64,000 nt of DNA from Oribacterium sp. P6A1 (GCF_000702885.1 NZ_JNKO01000004.1:62001-126000), one strand, 5' to 3'; numbered from the stretch's first letter, positions 8,625-18,240 are shown. Numbers and translations: made by a program. The notes: generated by a model from the letters alone, not told the origin.

Positions 8625-10133
8625 ATGGCGGAATATAAACTGGAACTTAGAGGGGTATCTAAGTCATTCCCGGGTGTAAAAGCGCTGGATAAAGTCAATC
8701 TTGCTGTTCGTCCAGGTACAGTTCTCGCACTCATGGGAGAAAACGGTGCCGGAAAGTCAACACTTATGAAGTGCCTTTTTGGTATCTATCACATGGATGA
8801 AGGAGAAATATATCTGGATGGTGAGAAAGTTGAGATCGCTAACCCGGATGAAGCAGCAAAGCGAGGAGTAGCGATGGTACACCAGGAGCTTCAGCCTATC
8901 CCGGCAAGAAGTATCGGTGAAAACATGTATCTGGGCCGTTTCCCGGTTAAGAAGTACGGACCGATACAGATGATAGACCATGCTACCATGTTCGCTGAAA
9001 CGGAGAAGTGGTTAAAGGAGCTGGGTCTTGAGTACAATCCAAAGGCTCTTCTCGGATCCTTATCCATAGGTCAGATGCAGCTGGTAGAAATTGCCAAGGC
9101 GGTTTCCCGTGAGGCAAAGGTAATCATCTTCGATGAGCCTACATCTTCACTTTCAGACAATGAAGTAGATTTCCTTTTTAAGGTAATGAATCAGCTCAGA
9201 GACCGTGGCGTTTCCATGATCTATATTTCCCACAAAATGGATGAGATCAAGAGAATAGCCGATGATATTCAGGTAATGCGTGACGGTACATATGTAGGAA
9301 CATGGCCTGCAGCAGAGCTTACAACAGATCAGATCATCGCAAAGATGGTAGGTCGTGAACTCACTCAGATCTATCCTGAACATCAGCATGAGATCGGTGA
9401 AGTTGTCCTTGAAGTGGAAAATGTAAGTTCCATCCATGCAAAGTCCTTCCAGAATTGTTCCTTTAATATCCGTAAGGGAGAAATCCTCGGATTTGGCGGA
9501 CTTGTTGGTGCACAGAGAACAGAGCTTATGGAAGGTATCTTCGGAATAAGACATCTTTCAGAAGGAACAATAAAGATTCACGGCAAGGAAGTAAAGATCA
9601 CAAAACCTAAGGATGCCATGGATGCCGGTATCGGTATGATCACAGAGGATCGTAGAGGAAACGGTATCTTCGGATGTCTTTCCATCAAGGATAATGTAGG
9701 CATTTCCATTTATAACAAGCATCTTAAGGGTGGATTTGTTCTTGATCATCCGACAATAAACAAAATCGTTGATGATAGCATCAAGCAGCTTTCTATCAAA
9801 ACACCAAGCATGAACCAGCATATCGAGAATCTTTCCGGTGGTAACCAGCAGAAGGTAATCGTATCAAGATGGCTGGCAAATGATCCTGACATCCTTATCA
9901 TGGATGAGCCTACAAGAGGTATCGACGTAGGAGCCAAGCATGAGATCTATGAGATCATGGAGGATCTTGCAAAGCAGGGCAAAGCCATCATAATGATCTC
10001 TTCAGAAATGCCTGAGCTTCTCGGTATGGCGGATCGAGTTTATGTAATGTGTAACGGTAAAATCACCGGTCAGATAGATCAGCAGGAAGACATGACTCAG
10101 GAAAAGGTCATGACCTTTGCAACCAAGTTCTGA
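8625..10133 (+). CDS. mglA: Galactose/methylgalactoside ABC transporter ATP-binding protein
   Basis: Powers sugar import by the MglABC complex on the cytoplasmic face. It has two fused ABC domains in 502 residues, the normal layout for the MglA/RbsA family. The first shows Walker A GENGAGKST, signature LSIGQMQ and Walker B IIFDEPTS. The second has a degenerate Walker A region near GFGGLVGAQRTE, an intact LSGGNQQKV signature and Walker B ILIMDEPTRGIDVG. An asymmetric second site is normal in this family. GGAGG sits just before the ATG, and the gene runs into mglC with a 30-base gap. Confidence 0.95.
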   Translation: MAEYKLELRGVSKSFPGVKALDKVNLAVRPGTVLALMGENGAGKSTLMKCLFGIYHMDEGEIYLDGEKVEIANPDEAAKRGVAMVHQELQPIPARSIGENMYLGRFPVKKYGPIQMIDHATMFAETEKWLKELGLEYNPKALLGSLSIGQMQLVEIAKAVSREAKVIIFDEPTSSLSDNEVDFLFKVMNQLRDRGVSMIYISHKMDEIKRIADDIQVMRDGTYVGTWPAAELTTDQIIAKMVGRELTQIYPEHQHEIGEVVLEVENVSSIHAKSFQNCSFNIRKGEILGFGGLVGAQRTELMEGIFGIRHLSEGTIKIHGKEVKITKPKDAMDAGIGMITEDRRGNGIFGCLSIKDNVGISIYNKHLKGGFVLDHPTINKIVDDSIKQLSIKTPSMNQHIENLSGGNQQKVIVSRWLANDPDILIMDEPTRGIDVGAKHEIYEIMEDLAKQGKAIIMISSEMPELLGMADRVYVMCNGKITGQIDQQEDMTQEKVMTFATKF

Positions 10134-10163
10134 TTGAGTATTTGAGATTAAGGGGAAAGTAAA

Positions 10164-11168
10164 ATGCAGAAGACACAAAAACAGAAAATCACGGATTTTC
10201 TTATCAATAACGGTGTTATCATCGTAATGTTCATACTCGTAATTTATACGGGATTAACAACCAAGAATTTCTTGACACCAAACAACTTCCTGAACCTTCT
10301 TGCTAACATGTCCTACAGACTTGTTATAGCTCTTGGTATTTCAGGTGCTGTTATCACCGGCGGATGTGATCTTTCCGGTGGACGTATGGTAGGTTTTGGC
10401 GCATGTATCGCAGGTACACTTCTTCAGAAGCAGGAGTATGGCGGACGTTTCTTCCAGGAAGGCTTCCTTGCAAGCATCACACCGCTTAATCCGTTCCTGG
10501 TACTTATTATAGCAATGCTTATCTGCGGATGCTTCGGTGCAGTCACAGGCTGGTTCATAGCATTTCTTCATGTTCCACCATTCATTTCCACACTTGCAAT
10601 GATGGAGATCATCTATGGTCTTGGTCTTATCTACACAGGTGCAACACCTCTTGGAGGATATGTAACCTCATACACAGGTTTCTCAACAGGCAGATTCCTG
10701 GGACTCAGCTGGCTCATCTGGATGGCAATTGCCATGGCAGGAATCACATGGTTCATTTATAACATGACCCGTCATGGTAAGTACATGTATGCTATCGGTG
10801 GCAACCCACAGGCAGCAGAGGTTGCCGGTGTACCTGTTAAGCTTACAATGGTACTCATCTATGCAAAGGCATCTGCATTCTTCGCAATGGCAGGCTTCAT
10901 GCTCGGAGCAAAGGCAGGTGGTGCATCCATCAATACCGGTCTTTCATACGAGATGGAAGGTATCGCAGCCTGCGCCCTCGGCGGTGTATCTGTAACAGGT
11001 GGACGTGGTAAGGTTTCATCAGCTATCATCGGTGTAGCCGTACTTGAACTTCTGAAGGTTGCACTCCAGTTCCTCGGAGTAGATGCAAACTCTCAGTACA
11101 TAGCAATCGGTATCGTAATTTTCGTAGCTATCTCACTGGATATCAGAAAGTACGTACAGAAGAAGTAA
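10164..11168 (+). CDS. mglC: Galactose/methylgalactoside ABC transporter permease
   Basis: The membrane channel of the Mgl importer, 334 residues with about nine to ten hydrophobic helices. The conserved block EMEGIAACALGGVSVTGGRGK is the coupling loop seen in branched-chain and monosaccharide (RbsC/MglC type) permeases. Position directly after mglA, with a shared transcript and a terminator shortly after the stop, supports the assignment. Confidence 0.94.
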   Translation: MQKTQKQKITDFLINNGVIIVMFILVIYTGLTTKNFLTPNNFLNLLANMSYRLVIALGISGAVITGGCDLSGGRMVGFGACIAGTLLQKQEYGGRFFQEGFLASITPLNPFLVLIIAMLICGCFGAVTGWFIAFLHVPPFISTLAMMEIIYGLGLIYTGATPLGGYVTSYTGFSTGRFLGLSWLIWMAIAMAGITWFIYNMTRHGKYMYAIGGNPQAAEVAGVPVKLTMVLIYAKASAFFAMAGFMLGAKAGGASINTGLSYEMEGIAACALGGVSVTGGRGKVSSAIIGVAVLELLKVALQFLGVDANSQYIAIGIVIFVAISLDIRKYVQKK

Positions 11169-11198
11169 TTGAGCGAAGTAAATCGATAGATTATAATG

Positions 11199-11230
11199 AG
11201 GTCTGTGACTTATGCCACAGACCTTTTTTA
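11199..11230 (+). terminator. Intrinsic terminator after mglC
   Basis: A 9-bp stem, AGGTCTGTG pairing with CACAGACCT, followed by TTTTTT. It ends the mglBAC transcript and separates it from the regulatory genes downstream. Confidence 0.88.
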
Positions 11231-11252
11231 TTAGTTTATGTGAGGTATTTAT

Positions 11253-11612
11253 ATGGTGATACTTGCGGAAAACCAGACAGTCATAACACAGTTTTTATCT
11301 GCCCATGCAATGCAGCTTTTTATGGGCGCGATTTTCATATACTACGCTGTAAAGCTTTTGGTATTTAAGGACGTGGATGCAGTAAGACCAAAGGAATGGG
11401 GCAAGCTTAAGGAAGAAAATGTTGAGCCTTATGCAAAAGAGATGGGAATACTTATCCTGTGCTTTGCAGCCTGTGTTTTTGTGATGGAGGTTGTGTCACA
11501 GTATGACGGACTTATGGGGATGCTGTTCCTTCTTCTGTCTATAGCTGTGGTATTTTTCAGATTTAAGAAGATAGAAGAAAAGTACGGAAACAGGAATCAT
11601 ATGGGAATGTGA
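11253..11612 (+). CDS. Small membrane protein of unknown function
   Basis: A 119-residue protein with about three hydrophobic stretches, near residues 15-40, 63-85 and 85-105, a short charged loop between the first two and a basic C-terminus. I do not recognise the family. It sits between the mgl operon terminator and the YesN-type regulator and runs in the same direction as both, so it may be co-transcribed with the two-component genes. Upstream of the ATG only a weak TGAGG ribosome binding site is seen. Confidence 0.6.
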   Translation: MVILAENQTVITQFLSAHAMQLFMGAIFIYYAVKLLVFKDVDAVRPKEWGKLKEENVEPYAKEMGILILCFAACVFVMEVVSQYDGLMGMLFLLLSIAVVFFRFKKIEEKYGNRNHMGM

Positions 11613-11656
11613 TCTAAAATAATATAAAGATATACAGATATTAAGTGAGGCAGATA

Positions 11657-13285
11657 GTGAGGAACGGCGAGACTAAGAATTATTCGGTTATGCTGGTGGA
11701 TGATGAAGAGACAGTAATACAGGTCATCATCAATAAAATTGATTGGGAGAGTCTGGGATTTTCTGTTCAGGGATATGCCCATAACGGACTGGAGGCTCTG
11801 GAGATGGCGGAGGAAAATCAGCCTGATGTGGTCATGACTGATATCAAGATGCCGTATATGGACGGTCTTGAGCTGGCAAGAAGACTTAAGGAACAGTATC
11901 CTACCATCAAGATCATCATTTTCTCCGGTTTCGATGAGTTTGAATATGCAAAGGAAGCCATAAGACTGGAGGCTGAGGAATACATTCTGAAGCCTATAGA
12001 TTCCACAGAGCTGAGTGAGGTCTTCAAAAGGATCAAAGGATCCCTTGATAAGGAATTTAACGAGAAGCAGAACATAAATATGCTCAAGAAATACTATCAG
12101 GAAAGTCTTCCCATACTTCAGGAAAATTTCTATACAGCACTTATAGAAGGGCGTGCTGATGAAGAGACATTGGCAAGAGACATGATGGATTATCAGGTCA
12201 GTCTCGATGGTCCGTACTATGATGTGGTGATACTTCACAACAGTACCTCACTTGCTCCGGAAGGAATAAACCCTCTTCTCATAACCATGTCTGTAAGAAA
12301 GTTATGGGAGGAGCATATAAGCAGGAAATGGGATGCCAGATTTTTCTCTTATCTCGGTAATGTCATAATACTTGTGAGGATGGAATCGGAAAGTGAAGTA
12401 AGGCAGCTGACGGATGAATGCCAGGTTCTGTGCAGGCTCAGCAAGCATATTTCAAAGGCTACGATAACAGCAGGAATAGGAAAGCCGGTTTCAAATATCA
12501 TGAATCTTCCGAAAGCCTATACGGGAGCCAGGGAAGCTACATCCTACAGAGTGATTTACGGCCGCGGGCAGGCTATAAATATCGCAGAGATAGTTCCTGA
12601 GGATAACAGGACGGCTGACAGCATAAAGTCGGATAATACAGAAGATAAGCTCTATTCTGTATTTAAGGCCATAAAGATGGATACAGAGGAAAAGCTTGAT
12701 GAGGAAATAGATAGCTTCATAACTGATGAAGCACCGGTCAATCCTTCCATCCAGGACTATAAGTTCTTTGTTATGGATCTCGTAACTGAGATATACAGAT
12801 TTATGAAGGCAAATCATGTGGAACCTTCAGCAATATTCGGAAAGGATGAGGATCCCTTTGATAAGGTACAGCACTTAGATATCAGCGAACTCAAAAAATG
12901 GCTGAAAAAGACCACTCATGATATCAGGGAGACACTTCGTCTAAACCGTTCCGATACCACCAGAAGTTTTGTGTCAAAGGCTATTGACTATGTAAGAGAG
13001 AATTATGGAAACAAAGATCTTACGGTTGAGAGTATCTGTTCATATCTTGTTATAAGTTCAGCATATTTCTCCACTGTGTTTAAGAAGGAGACCGGCAAGA
13101 CCTTTATAAATTATCTGACAGATATAAGGATGGAAAAGGCTGTCCGCATGCTTCTCGAAGAAAATGAGAAGACCTATGTTATAGCCGAGGCTGTGGGTTA
13201 CAGTGATCCAAATTACTTCAGTTATGTTTTTAAAAAGAAATTCGGAGTATCACCTTCAAGGTATAAGATGCAGCAAAATGGATGA
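11657..13285 (+). CDS. YesN-type response regulator with AraC DNA-binding domain
   Basis: The regulatory half of a two-component system. An N-terminal receiver domain shows the acidic pair in LVDDEE, the phospho-accepting Asp62 in MTDIKMP and the conserved Lys in ILKPID. A middle region of about 290 residues has no recognisable enzyme motif. Two AraC helix-turn-helix units lie at the C-terminus, ending YSDPNYFSYVFKKKFGVSPSRY. The GTG at 11657 is preferred because GTGAGG at 11645-11650 lies 6 bases upstream; an in-frame GTG at 11645 is part of that site. The last 8 bases overlap the kinase start, indicating coupled translation. It probably activates mglBAC. Confidence 0.88.
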   Translation: MRNGETKNYSVMLVDDEETVIQVIINKIDWESLGFSVQGYAHNGLEALEMAEENQPDVVMTDIKMPYMDGLELARRLKEQYPTIKIIIFSGFDEFEYAKEAIRLEAEEYILKPIDSTELSEVFKRIKGSLDKEFNEKQNINMLKKYYQESLPILQENFYTALIEGRADEETLARDMMDYQVSLDGPYYDVVILHNSTSLAPEGINPLLITMSVRKLWEEHISRKWDARFFSYLGNVIILVRMESESEVRQLTDECQVLCRLSKHISKATITAGIGKPVSNIMNLPKAYTGAREATSYRVIYGRGQAINIAEIVPEDNRTADSIKSDNTEDKLYSVFKAIKMDTEEKLDEEIDSFITDEAPVNPSIQDYKFFVMDLVTEIYRFMKANHVEPSAIFGKDEDPFDKVQHLDISELKKWLKKTTHDIRETLRLNRSDTTRSFVSKAIDYVRENYGNKDLTVESICSYLVISSAYFSTVFKKETGKTFINYLTDIRMEKAVRMLLEENEKTYVIAEAVGYSDPNYFSYVFKKKFGVSPSRYKMQQNG

Positions 13286-15335
13286 TAATGTTCACATTAA
13301 ATCAAATGAAATGAATGCGGGTGCGCCGAGGGATCAGCAGGAAGCCCGTGAGAGGGACAGACTGGTAAAGGAGAGTTTCAGAAAGACCAAAAGTGTTTTT
13401 TACAAATATATGCCCCATGATATTCAGGGCACCATACTTTTGACCTTTACCATAGTCTCCTTCACACTGCTCATGATCCTCGGAATTGTGCTGTACACCC
13501 TGTTTGCCCGGCGTATGAGCACGAGCTCCATTGAGACTACGGAACAGCTTATGAAACAGTCTGTGGTAAATCTTGAGGATTATCTTCTCAGTATGAGGCG
13601 TATTTCCGATGCCATGTACTATGACGTTATCAAGAATACAGATGTAGCCGAAGATTCCGTGGATAATGAGATGAATCTGATTTATGAGGCTCATAAGGAT
13701 AATCTGGTGAGCTTTTCACTGTTTCTTAATGACGGAAGACTCGTTTCAGCCACTCCCATAGCCAAGGTCAAGGAGGACCTGGATGTAACAAGTCAGGTAT
13801 GGTTCACATCAGCTCTTGAAAAGATGGAAAACCTGCATTTTTCAACGCCGCATGTGGAAAATCTGTTTCTGGATCCTACCTTCAGGTACAGCTGGGTGGT
13901 ATCCCTGAGCCGGGCGGTGGAGCTTACGGAGGGCAGTAATCCTACACTTGGAGTGCTGCTTGTTGATATGAACTATTCTACCATCAAACAGATGATGGAC
14001 AGAATCAACAAGGACAGTACCGGGCAGTATGTTTATCTTACTGATTCCAGCGGAAATATCATCTATCATCCCAGACAGATGCAGCTGAACTATGAGATAA
14101 TCAGGGAAAACAATATTAATGAAGCCCACTATACCGACGGTCTCCATGAGGAAGTATTTCAGGGGGAGCACAGACAGGTGATAGTGGAAAGCATTTCCTA
14201 TACCGGATGGAAATTAATAGCTGTTTTGCCTGAAAGTGCCTACCAGCTTGATATAAGCAATATGCGTTTTCTTGTCATACTTCTTCTTGCCTGTGTGCTT
14301 CTTATAATGATCTTTATTAACCGGATGATATCAAGCAGACTTTCTCTTCCCCTTAATCTTTTAAACAAATCCATCAGAAATATGGAAAATGGTGATATGT
14401 ATCCGGAAGACATCTATGTAGGAGGTACCCGGGAGGTAGAGCATCTGGGAAGAACTCTGAGACATTCCATAGAGCGGATCAATCAGCTTATGGATGACAT
14501 AGTCATAAAACAGGAGGAAAAGAGAAAATCAGAAATGGACGCTCTCCAGTCCCAGATAAACCCGCACTTCCTTTATAATACCCTGGATTCCATAGTCTGG
14601 ATGATAGAAGGTGGCCATAACAAAGATGCGGTTTTCATGGTTACACAGCTGGCAAGTCTATTCCGGATCAGTCTTAGCAGGGGGAAAAACATCATTTCCC
14701 TTGAACAGGAGATACGACATGCCGAGAACTACATGAATATACAGAAAGTAAGATACAAGAATGTCTTCAATGTAGTGTTCGATATCGATGAGAAGATAAA
14801 GAACTATTCCACTATAAAACTCATTATCCAACCAATTCTGGAAAATGCCATATATTACGGTGTCGGTGATATGGATCCGGATGATGGCGGAGAAATCAGG
14901 ATATCCGCAAAATTTGTCCCCGACATAGCTGGTTTTCTCACCATAAGTAATGAGAATAATGAAGTTGAATCAGGTGATGCTGAGTTTTCCCATGAGAGTA
15001 AAGGATTATCCGAAGGGGATATTTACATCGATGTCACAGATAACGGATTCGGTATGCCTCCCGAGGTGTGTGAAAATCTTCTTAATGAGGATTATGAACA
15101 AAAGAGCAGTACGGTTAAGCACGGTTCCGGTGTGGGACTAGTGAATGTAAATAATCGTATCAGACTGCGATTCGGTGAGCAGTACGGACTCAGTGCAGAA
15201 TCGGAGCCTGACGAGGGAACCAGGATCACCATACATATTCCGGCGATTCCGTTTAACGAAGAGAATCAGAAGATCCTGGAAAGCGGACATTACAGAACAT
15301 TGAGAAGTAAAGAAAAGAACGGTGATAAAGCATGA
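13278..15335 (+). CDS. YesM-type sensor histidine kinase
   Basis: A membrane sensor that phosphorylates the preceding regulator. It has one hydrophobic helix near residues 28-50, a large extracytoplasmic domain of about 270 residues, a second helix near 328-350, a HAMP linker, the His-kinase motif QINPHFLYNTLD with phospho-acceptor His430, and an ATPase domain with IQPILENAIYYG, DNGFGM and GSGVGLVNVNNR. The ATG at 13278 overlaps the regulator's stop; the frame is open further upstream but without a better start. The next two genes encode binding proteins, suggesting that the kinase reads sugar-loaded partners. Confidence 0.9.
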   Translation: MDDNVHIKSNEMNAGAPRDQQEARERDRLVKESFRKTKSVFYKYMPHDIQGTILLTFTIVSFTLLMILGIVLYTLFARRMSTSSIETTEQLMKQSVVNLEDYLLSMRRISDAMYYDVIKNTDVAEDSVDNEMNLIYEAHKDNLVSFSLFLNDGRLVSATPIAKVKEDLDVTSQVWFTSALEKMENLHFSTPHVENLFLDPTFRYSWVVSLSRAVELTEGSNPTLGVLLVDMNYSTIKQMMDRINKDSTGQYVYLTDSSGNIIYHPRQMQLNYEIIRENNINEAHYTDGLHEEVFQGEHRQVIVESISYTGWKLIAVLPESAYQLDISNMRFLVILLLACVLLIMIFINRMISSRLSLPLNLLNKSIRNMENGDMYPEDIYVGGTREVEHLGRTLRHSIERINQLMDDIVIKQEEKRKSEMDALQSQINPHFLYNTLDSIVWMIEGGHNKDAVFMVTQLASLFRISLSRGKNIISLEQEIRHAENYMNIQKVRYKNVFNVVFDIDEKIKNYSTIKLIIQPILENAIYYGVGDMDPDDGGEIRISAKFVPDIAGFLTISNENNEVESGDAEFSHESKGLSEGDIYIDVTDNGFGMPPEVCENLLNEDYEQKSSTVKHGSGVGLVNVNNRIRLRFGEQYGLSAESEPDEGTRITIHIPAIPFNEENQKILESGHYRTLRSKEKNGDKA

Positions 15336-16309
15336 ATGATGATCATGAAATAATTCTGCCTTTGGTTATCGGCATATTTATAGTTATCCTGTTCTGTGTG
15401 GTAATGCTTATTAAGGGTACAAATACTGAGGTATACAAGGTTTCTGTTATTGTAAGTAATTCCGCATCAGACAGATGGGTGAACTTTAAAGCAGGGGTGG
15501 AGCAGGCAGCCAAAGATAACAATATAAGACTGGATTATGTTTATACAGATTATATAGACAATATCTATACAGAAGCCTCAATTATTAATGACGAGATCAG
15601 CCAGGGTGCTCATGGTATCATAGCGGATTTTTGCCTGAGTGAAGGTGTGGAGGATGTGATTGATTCCATAAGTGCAAGAGTTCCCATTATGCTGGTGGAA
15701 ACAAGTGTCAAAGCCGATGCGGATATAAGAGGTAATCACGCAACTGTGATGCCTGACAACTATGCTATTGGAAGGGCCATAGGAAATGAAATCGTCATAG
15801 ACTATGGCGAAGGTCTCAAAGGAATGAAGATAGGTATAGTTGCGGGAAACCAGAATCAGTATGCCATGCAGGACAGACTTAAGGGCTTTTTGGATGCAAC
15901 CGGGAAAATGAGCCCTGATGTGGTATGGTGCATTTCCGAGAACAGATATACTGAAGATGAGCTTATAAAGAGCAATGAGAAAAAATCTGCAGATATAGTG
16001 GTAGGTCTCGATAACAACAGTATGGAGACTGCAGTGGACTATTTTGTAGGTGAAAAAAGCTCCAATGTCAGATTATACGGTTCCGGATGTAGTAAAAAAC
16101 TTATTTATTATATAGATGCCGGTGAAGTGGAATCCATGATAGTACCCGATGATTTCAGCATGGGTTATCAAAGTATGTCTGATCTGGCCATTAAGCTTCA
16201 GAACCGTACCTCGGCGCTAATGGACAGGGAAGTCGGCTTCAGCATAGTAAACAGGGAAAATCTGTTTGCGGGAGATAATCAGCAGATACTGTTCCCTATA
16301 GTTCAGTGA
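15332..16309 (+). CDS. Membrane-anchored periplasmic-binding-protein-like sugar sensor
   Basis: Starts inside the kinase stop codon (ATGA overlap). Residues 8-28 form one uncleaved hydrophobic anchor, without a lipobox cysteine. The rest, about 290 residues, resembles periplasmic-binding-protein type 1: VSVIVSNSASDRWVNFKAG, GIIADFCLSEG, MKIGIVAGN and ADIVVGLDNNSMETAV follow its alternating strand-helix pattern. An anchor in place of a lipoprotein signal, no adjacent permease and tight coupling to the kinase argue for signalling rather than uptake. The closest concept I know is XylFII, which works with LytS in xylose sensing in Clostridium beijerinckii. Ligand unknown. Confidence 0.75.
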   Translation: MNDDHEIILPLVIGIFIVILFCVVMLIKGTNTEVYKVSVIVSNSASDRWVNFKAGVEQAAKDNNIRLDYVYTDYIDNIYTEASIINDEISQGAHGIIADFCLSEGVEDVIDSISARVPIMLVETSVKADADIRGNHATVMPDNYAIGRAIGNEIVIDYGEGLKGMKIGIVAGNQNQYAMQDRLKGFLDATGKMSPDVVWCISENRYTEDELIKSNEKKSADIVVGLDNNSMETAVDYFVGEKSSNVRLYGSGCSKKLIYYIDAGEVESMIVPDDFSMGYQSMSDLAIKLQNRTSALMDREVGFSIVNRENLFAGDNQQILFPIVQ

Positions 16310-16323
16310 TATGGTGAGATGGT

Positions 16324-17352
16324 ATGAGGAAAACATTTATTGTTTTATTTATTATGGGAATTATGGCAGCCTGTTCCGGGTGCAGTGCGGAAGCGGCTTC
16401 GGAACAGGAGACTGACAGAGAGATCAAGATCGGTGTCACGGTTTATGACCGTTACGATACATTCATCTCCTCCATACTTGAGGATCTTAATGAAGACGTC
16501 CTGAAGGCAAGAACCGAAAAAGGACGGGGAATCGTCCTTGAAACATACAACTCCGCCCAGAGTCAGGCTACCCAGGATGATCAGGTGGAGGAAATGATCA
16601 AGGATGGATGTGATGTTATATGTGTGAATCTTGTGGATCGTACGGCTCCATCCAATATTATAGATGCTGCAAGAAACGCCAATGTTCCCATAGTATTTTT
16701 CAACAGGGAGCTTGTGGATGAGGACATGCACAGATGGGACAGGCTCTACTATGTTGGTGCAGACGCATTTTTATCAGGTGTCATGCAGGGAGAGCTGGCA
16801 GTGGATGTCATCAAAGAAAAAAATGTTGATAAGAATCATGACGGAGAGATCCAGTATGTGATGCTGGAGGGAGAGGCCGGACATCAGGATGCCATAGTGC
16901 GTTCAGAGAACTGTGTCAAAAGGATGCTGGAGCTTGGGGTAAAGCTTGATAAGCTTGGATACGCCATAGCCAACTGGAACAGAGCTCAGGCAGCGACACA
17001 GATGGAAAAAATGATAAAAAATCATGGATCAGAGATAGAATTTGTATTTGCCAACAACGATGATATGGCACTCGGGGCAATTGATGCATATACAGCCTCA
17101 GGGATAAACCGCAGCAAGTGGCCATGTATAATAGGAATCGACGGAACAGAGCCCGGACTTTCAGCGGTAAAAGACGGTACAATGGATGCTACAGTCTACA
17201 ATGATGCCAGGGGACAGGCAGAAGCGATATTTCAGCTTGCCTACAGGCTTTCATGCGGTGAGAGTCTTTCGGGACTTCAGCTTCAGGGAGACAAGTATAT
17301 ACGTCTCCCGTATCAGAAGATAACACAGGAAAATGTGGATAAGTTCAGATAA
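16324..17352 (+). CDS. Second MglB-like galactose/glucose-binding lipoprotein (orphan)
   Basis: A paralogue of the MglB at 7380 with no permease of its own. The signal peptide ends in AACSGC, with a likely lipidated cysteine, and the long Ala-rich linker of MglB is missing. The ligand-binding set is kept: calcium loop DKNHDGEIQ, HQDAIVR (Asp and Arg), NWNRAQ (stacking Trp), NNDDMALGA and GIDGTEPG. It should therefore still bind a hexose. It lies 14 bases after the anchored sensor, in one transcript with the kinase and regulator, and a terminator follows. It may deliver sugar to MglAC or, more likely, present it to the sensor kinase. Confidence 0.85.
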   Translation: MRKTFIVLFIMGIMAACSGCSAEAASEQETDREIKIGVTVYDRYDTFISSILEDLNEDVLKARTEKGRGIVLETYNSAQSQATQDDQVEEMIKDGCDVICVNLVDRTAPSNIIDAARNANVPIVFFNRELVDEDMHRWDRLYYVGADAFLSGVMQGELAVDVIKEKNVDKNHDGEIQYVMLEGEAGHQDAIVRSENCVKRMLELGVKLDKLGYAIANWNRAQAATQMEKMIKNHGSEIEFVFANNDDMALGAIDAYTASGINRSKWPCIIGIDGTEPGLSAVKDGTMDATVYNDARGQAEAIFQLAYRLSCGESLSGLQLQGDKYIRLPYQKITQENVDKFR

Positions 17353-17379
17353 CAAACATTTGAAAAATACCATCAAAAA

Positions 17380-17421
17380 AACTGCCGGCCGGATTGATAA
17401 TCTGACCGGTGGTTCTTTTTT
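17380..17421 (+). terminator. Intrinsic terminator of the YesMN/binding-protein operon
   Basis: AACTGCCGG pairs with CCGGTGGTT (two G-T wobbles), the stem continues past one mismatch, and TTCTTTTTT follows. The minus-strand gene ending at 17420 converges on it, and the upstream A tract (CAAAAAA) could serve that strand as well. Confidence 0.82.
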
Positions 17422-18073
17422 ATGATGGTTCCATCTCATTCCAGTATTTCACGCCGTTATCTATCATACCGGTATATGTTTTTTTCAGGACAGATCTGAA
17501 AGCTTTACAGTCATTTTCATAACCGAATTTTGAAGGTATGAAATAGCTTATGTCCAGTATATCTCCGGCTATTTTAGAGGCAAGATTTTTGTCGTTCAGT
17601 CTGATGAGACCGAAGATGGTTGAATCATAAGTCTTGTCCTCCACACAGCTTTTTATCCAAAACTTTGCGAAATCCTCCCATTCCTTAATAAGAATCTCAT
17701 CCGTTGGAAAATCAAGGACACAGAGATCTTTCAAATATTGAGTGACTTCTTTCCTGATGCGCCCCTTATTTAAGAAATTGATTCCCAGACGACCGGTTAT
17801 AAGAAGATTCATCCATGCCGCAATGAAATTATCCACTCGCACACCGTTTACTTTTTTTTCGGGATATCGCTTCAAAAGTATCTCCAGGCGTCTTTCATTT
17901 TGAGACAGGACCTCATTAAGACTCTGGCTGCCGGAGTCTGTTTCTTTACGTAAGTCTGATATGATTTTTTTCAGTATACGTTCTCTTTCATCTATATCAG
18001 TGATCTCATAGTAGTGCAGCGGCCAGTTCTCTTCGTAATCTGTATGTTCTTTATTATCAGTGCGTAAAAGCAT
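17420..18073 (-). CDS. Hypothetical soluble protein
   Basis: A 217-residue, mostly helical and charged protein without signal peptide or membrane segment. It contains ERILKKIISDLRKE near the N-terminus, a hydrophobic core IAAWMNLLITGRLGINFL in the middle, and ends KYWNEMEPS. I do not recognise it with confidence; it looks like a clostridial family of unknown function. It is transcribed against its neighbours and divergently from the BCCT transporter, sharing a 167-base intergenic region that holds the transporter's promoter. Codon use resembles the neighbours, so there is no sign of recent transfer. Confidence 0.65.
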   Translation of the reverse strand: MLLRTDNKEHTDYEENWPLHYYEITDIDERERILKKIISDLRKETDSGSQSLNEVLSQNERRLEILLKRYPEKKVNGVRVDNFIAAWMNLLITGRLGINFLNKGRIRKEVTQYLKDLCVLDFPTDEILIKEWEDFAKFWIKSCVEDKTYDSTIFGLIRLNDKNLASKIAGDILDISYFIPSKFGYENDCKAFRSVLKKTYTGMIDNGVKYWNEMEPS

Positions 18074-18183
18074 TATCTACCTCCGGTATGCAAAGGAAAT
18101 CCAATTTAGATCCTTTTTTTATCAGACAGCATTTATTCTATCATAAGCGCATGGAAAAATATAAATCAAATAGTCTGACATGC

Positions 18184-18216
18184 TTGACAGGAGAAGAACA
18201 TGATGCTATCATGTTC
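18184..18216 (+). promoter_or_regulatory. Promoter of the BCCT gene with an overlapping palindromic operator
   Basis: TTGACA at 18184-18189, a 17-base spacer and TATCAT at 18207-18212 make a near-consensus promoter. A perfect inverted repeat, GAACATGAT-GCT-ATCATGTTC at 18196-18216, covers the spacer and -10 box, the place expected for a repressor. It is not a LexA box, because the GAAC and GTTC halves are 13 bases apart. Confidence 0.7.
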
Positions 18217-18240
18217 AAAATTTGAGAGGAGAAAGAAAAA

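Noticed and set aside
18196-18216. LexA box upstream of the BCCT gene because of GAAC and GTTC
   Set aside because: The half-sites are 13 bases apart; the Gram-positive box needs 4.
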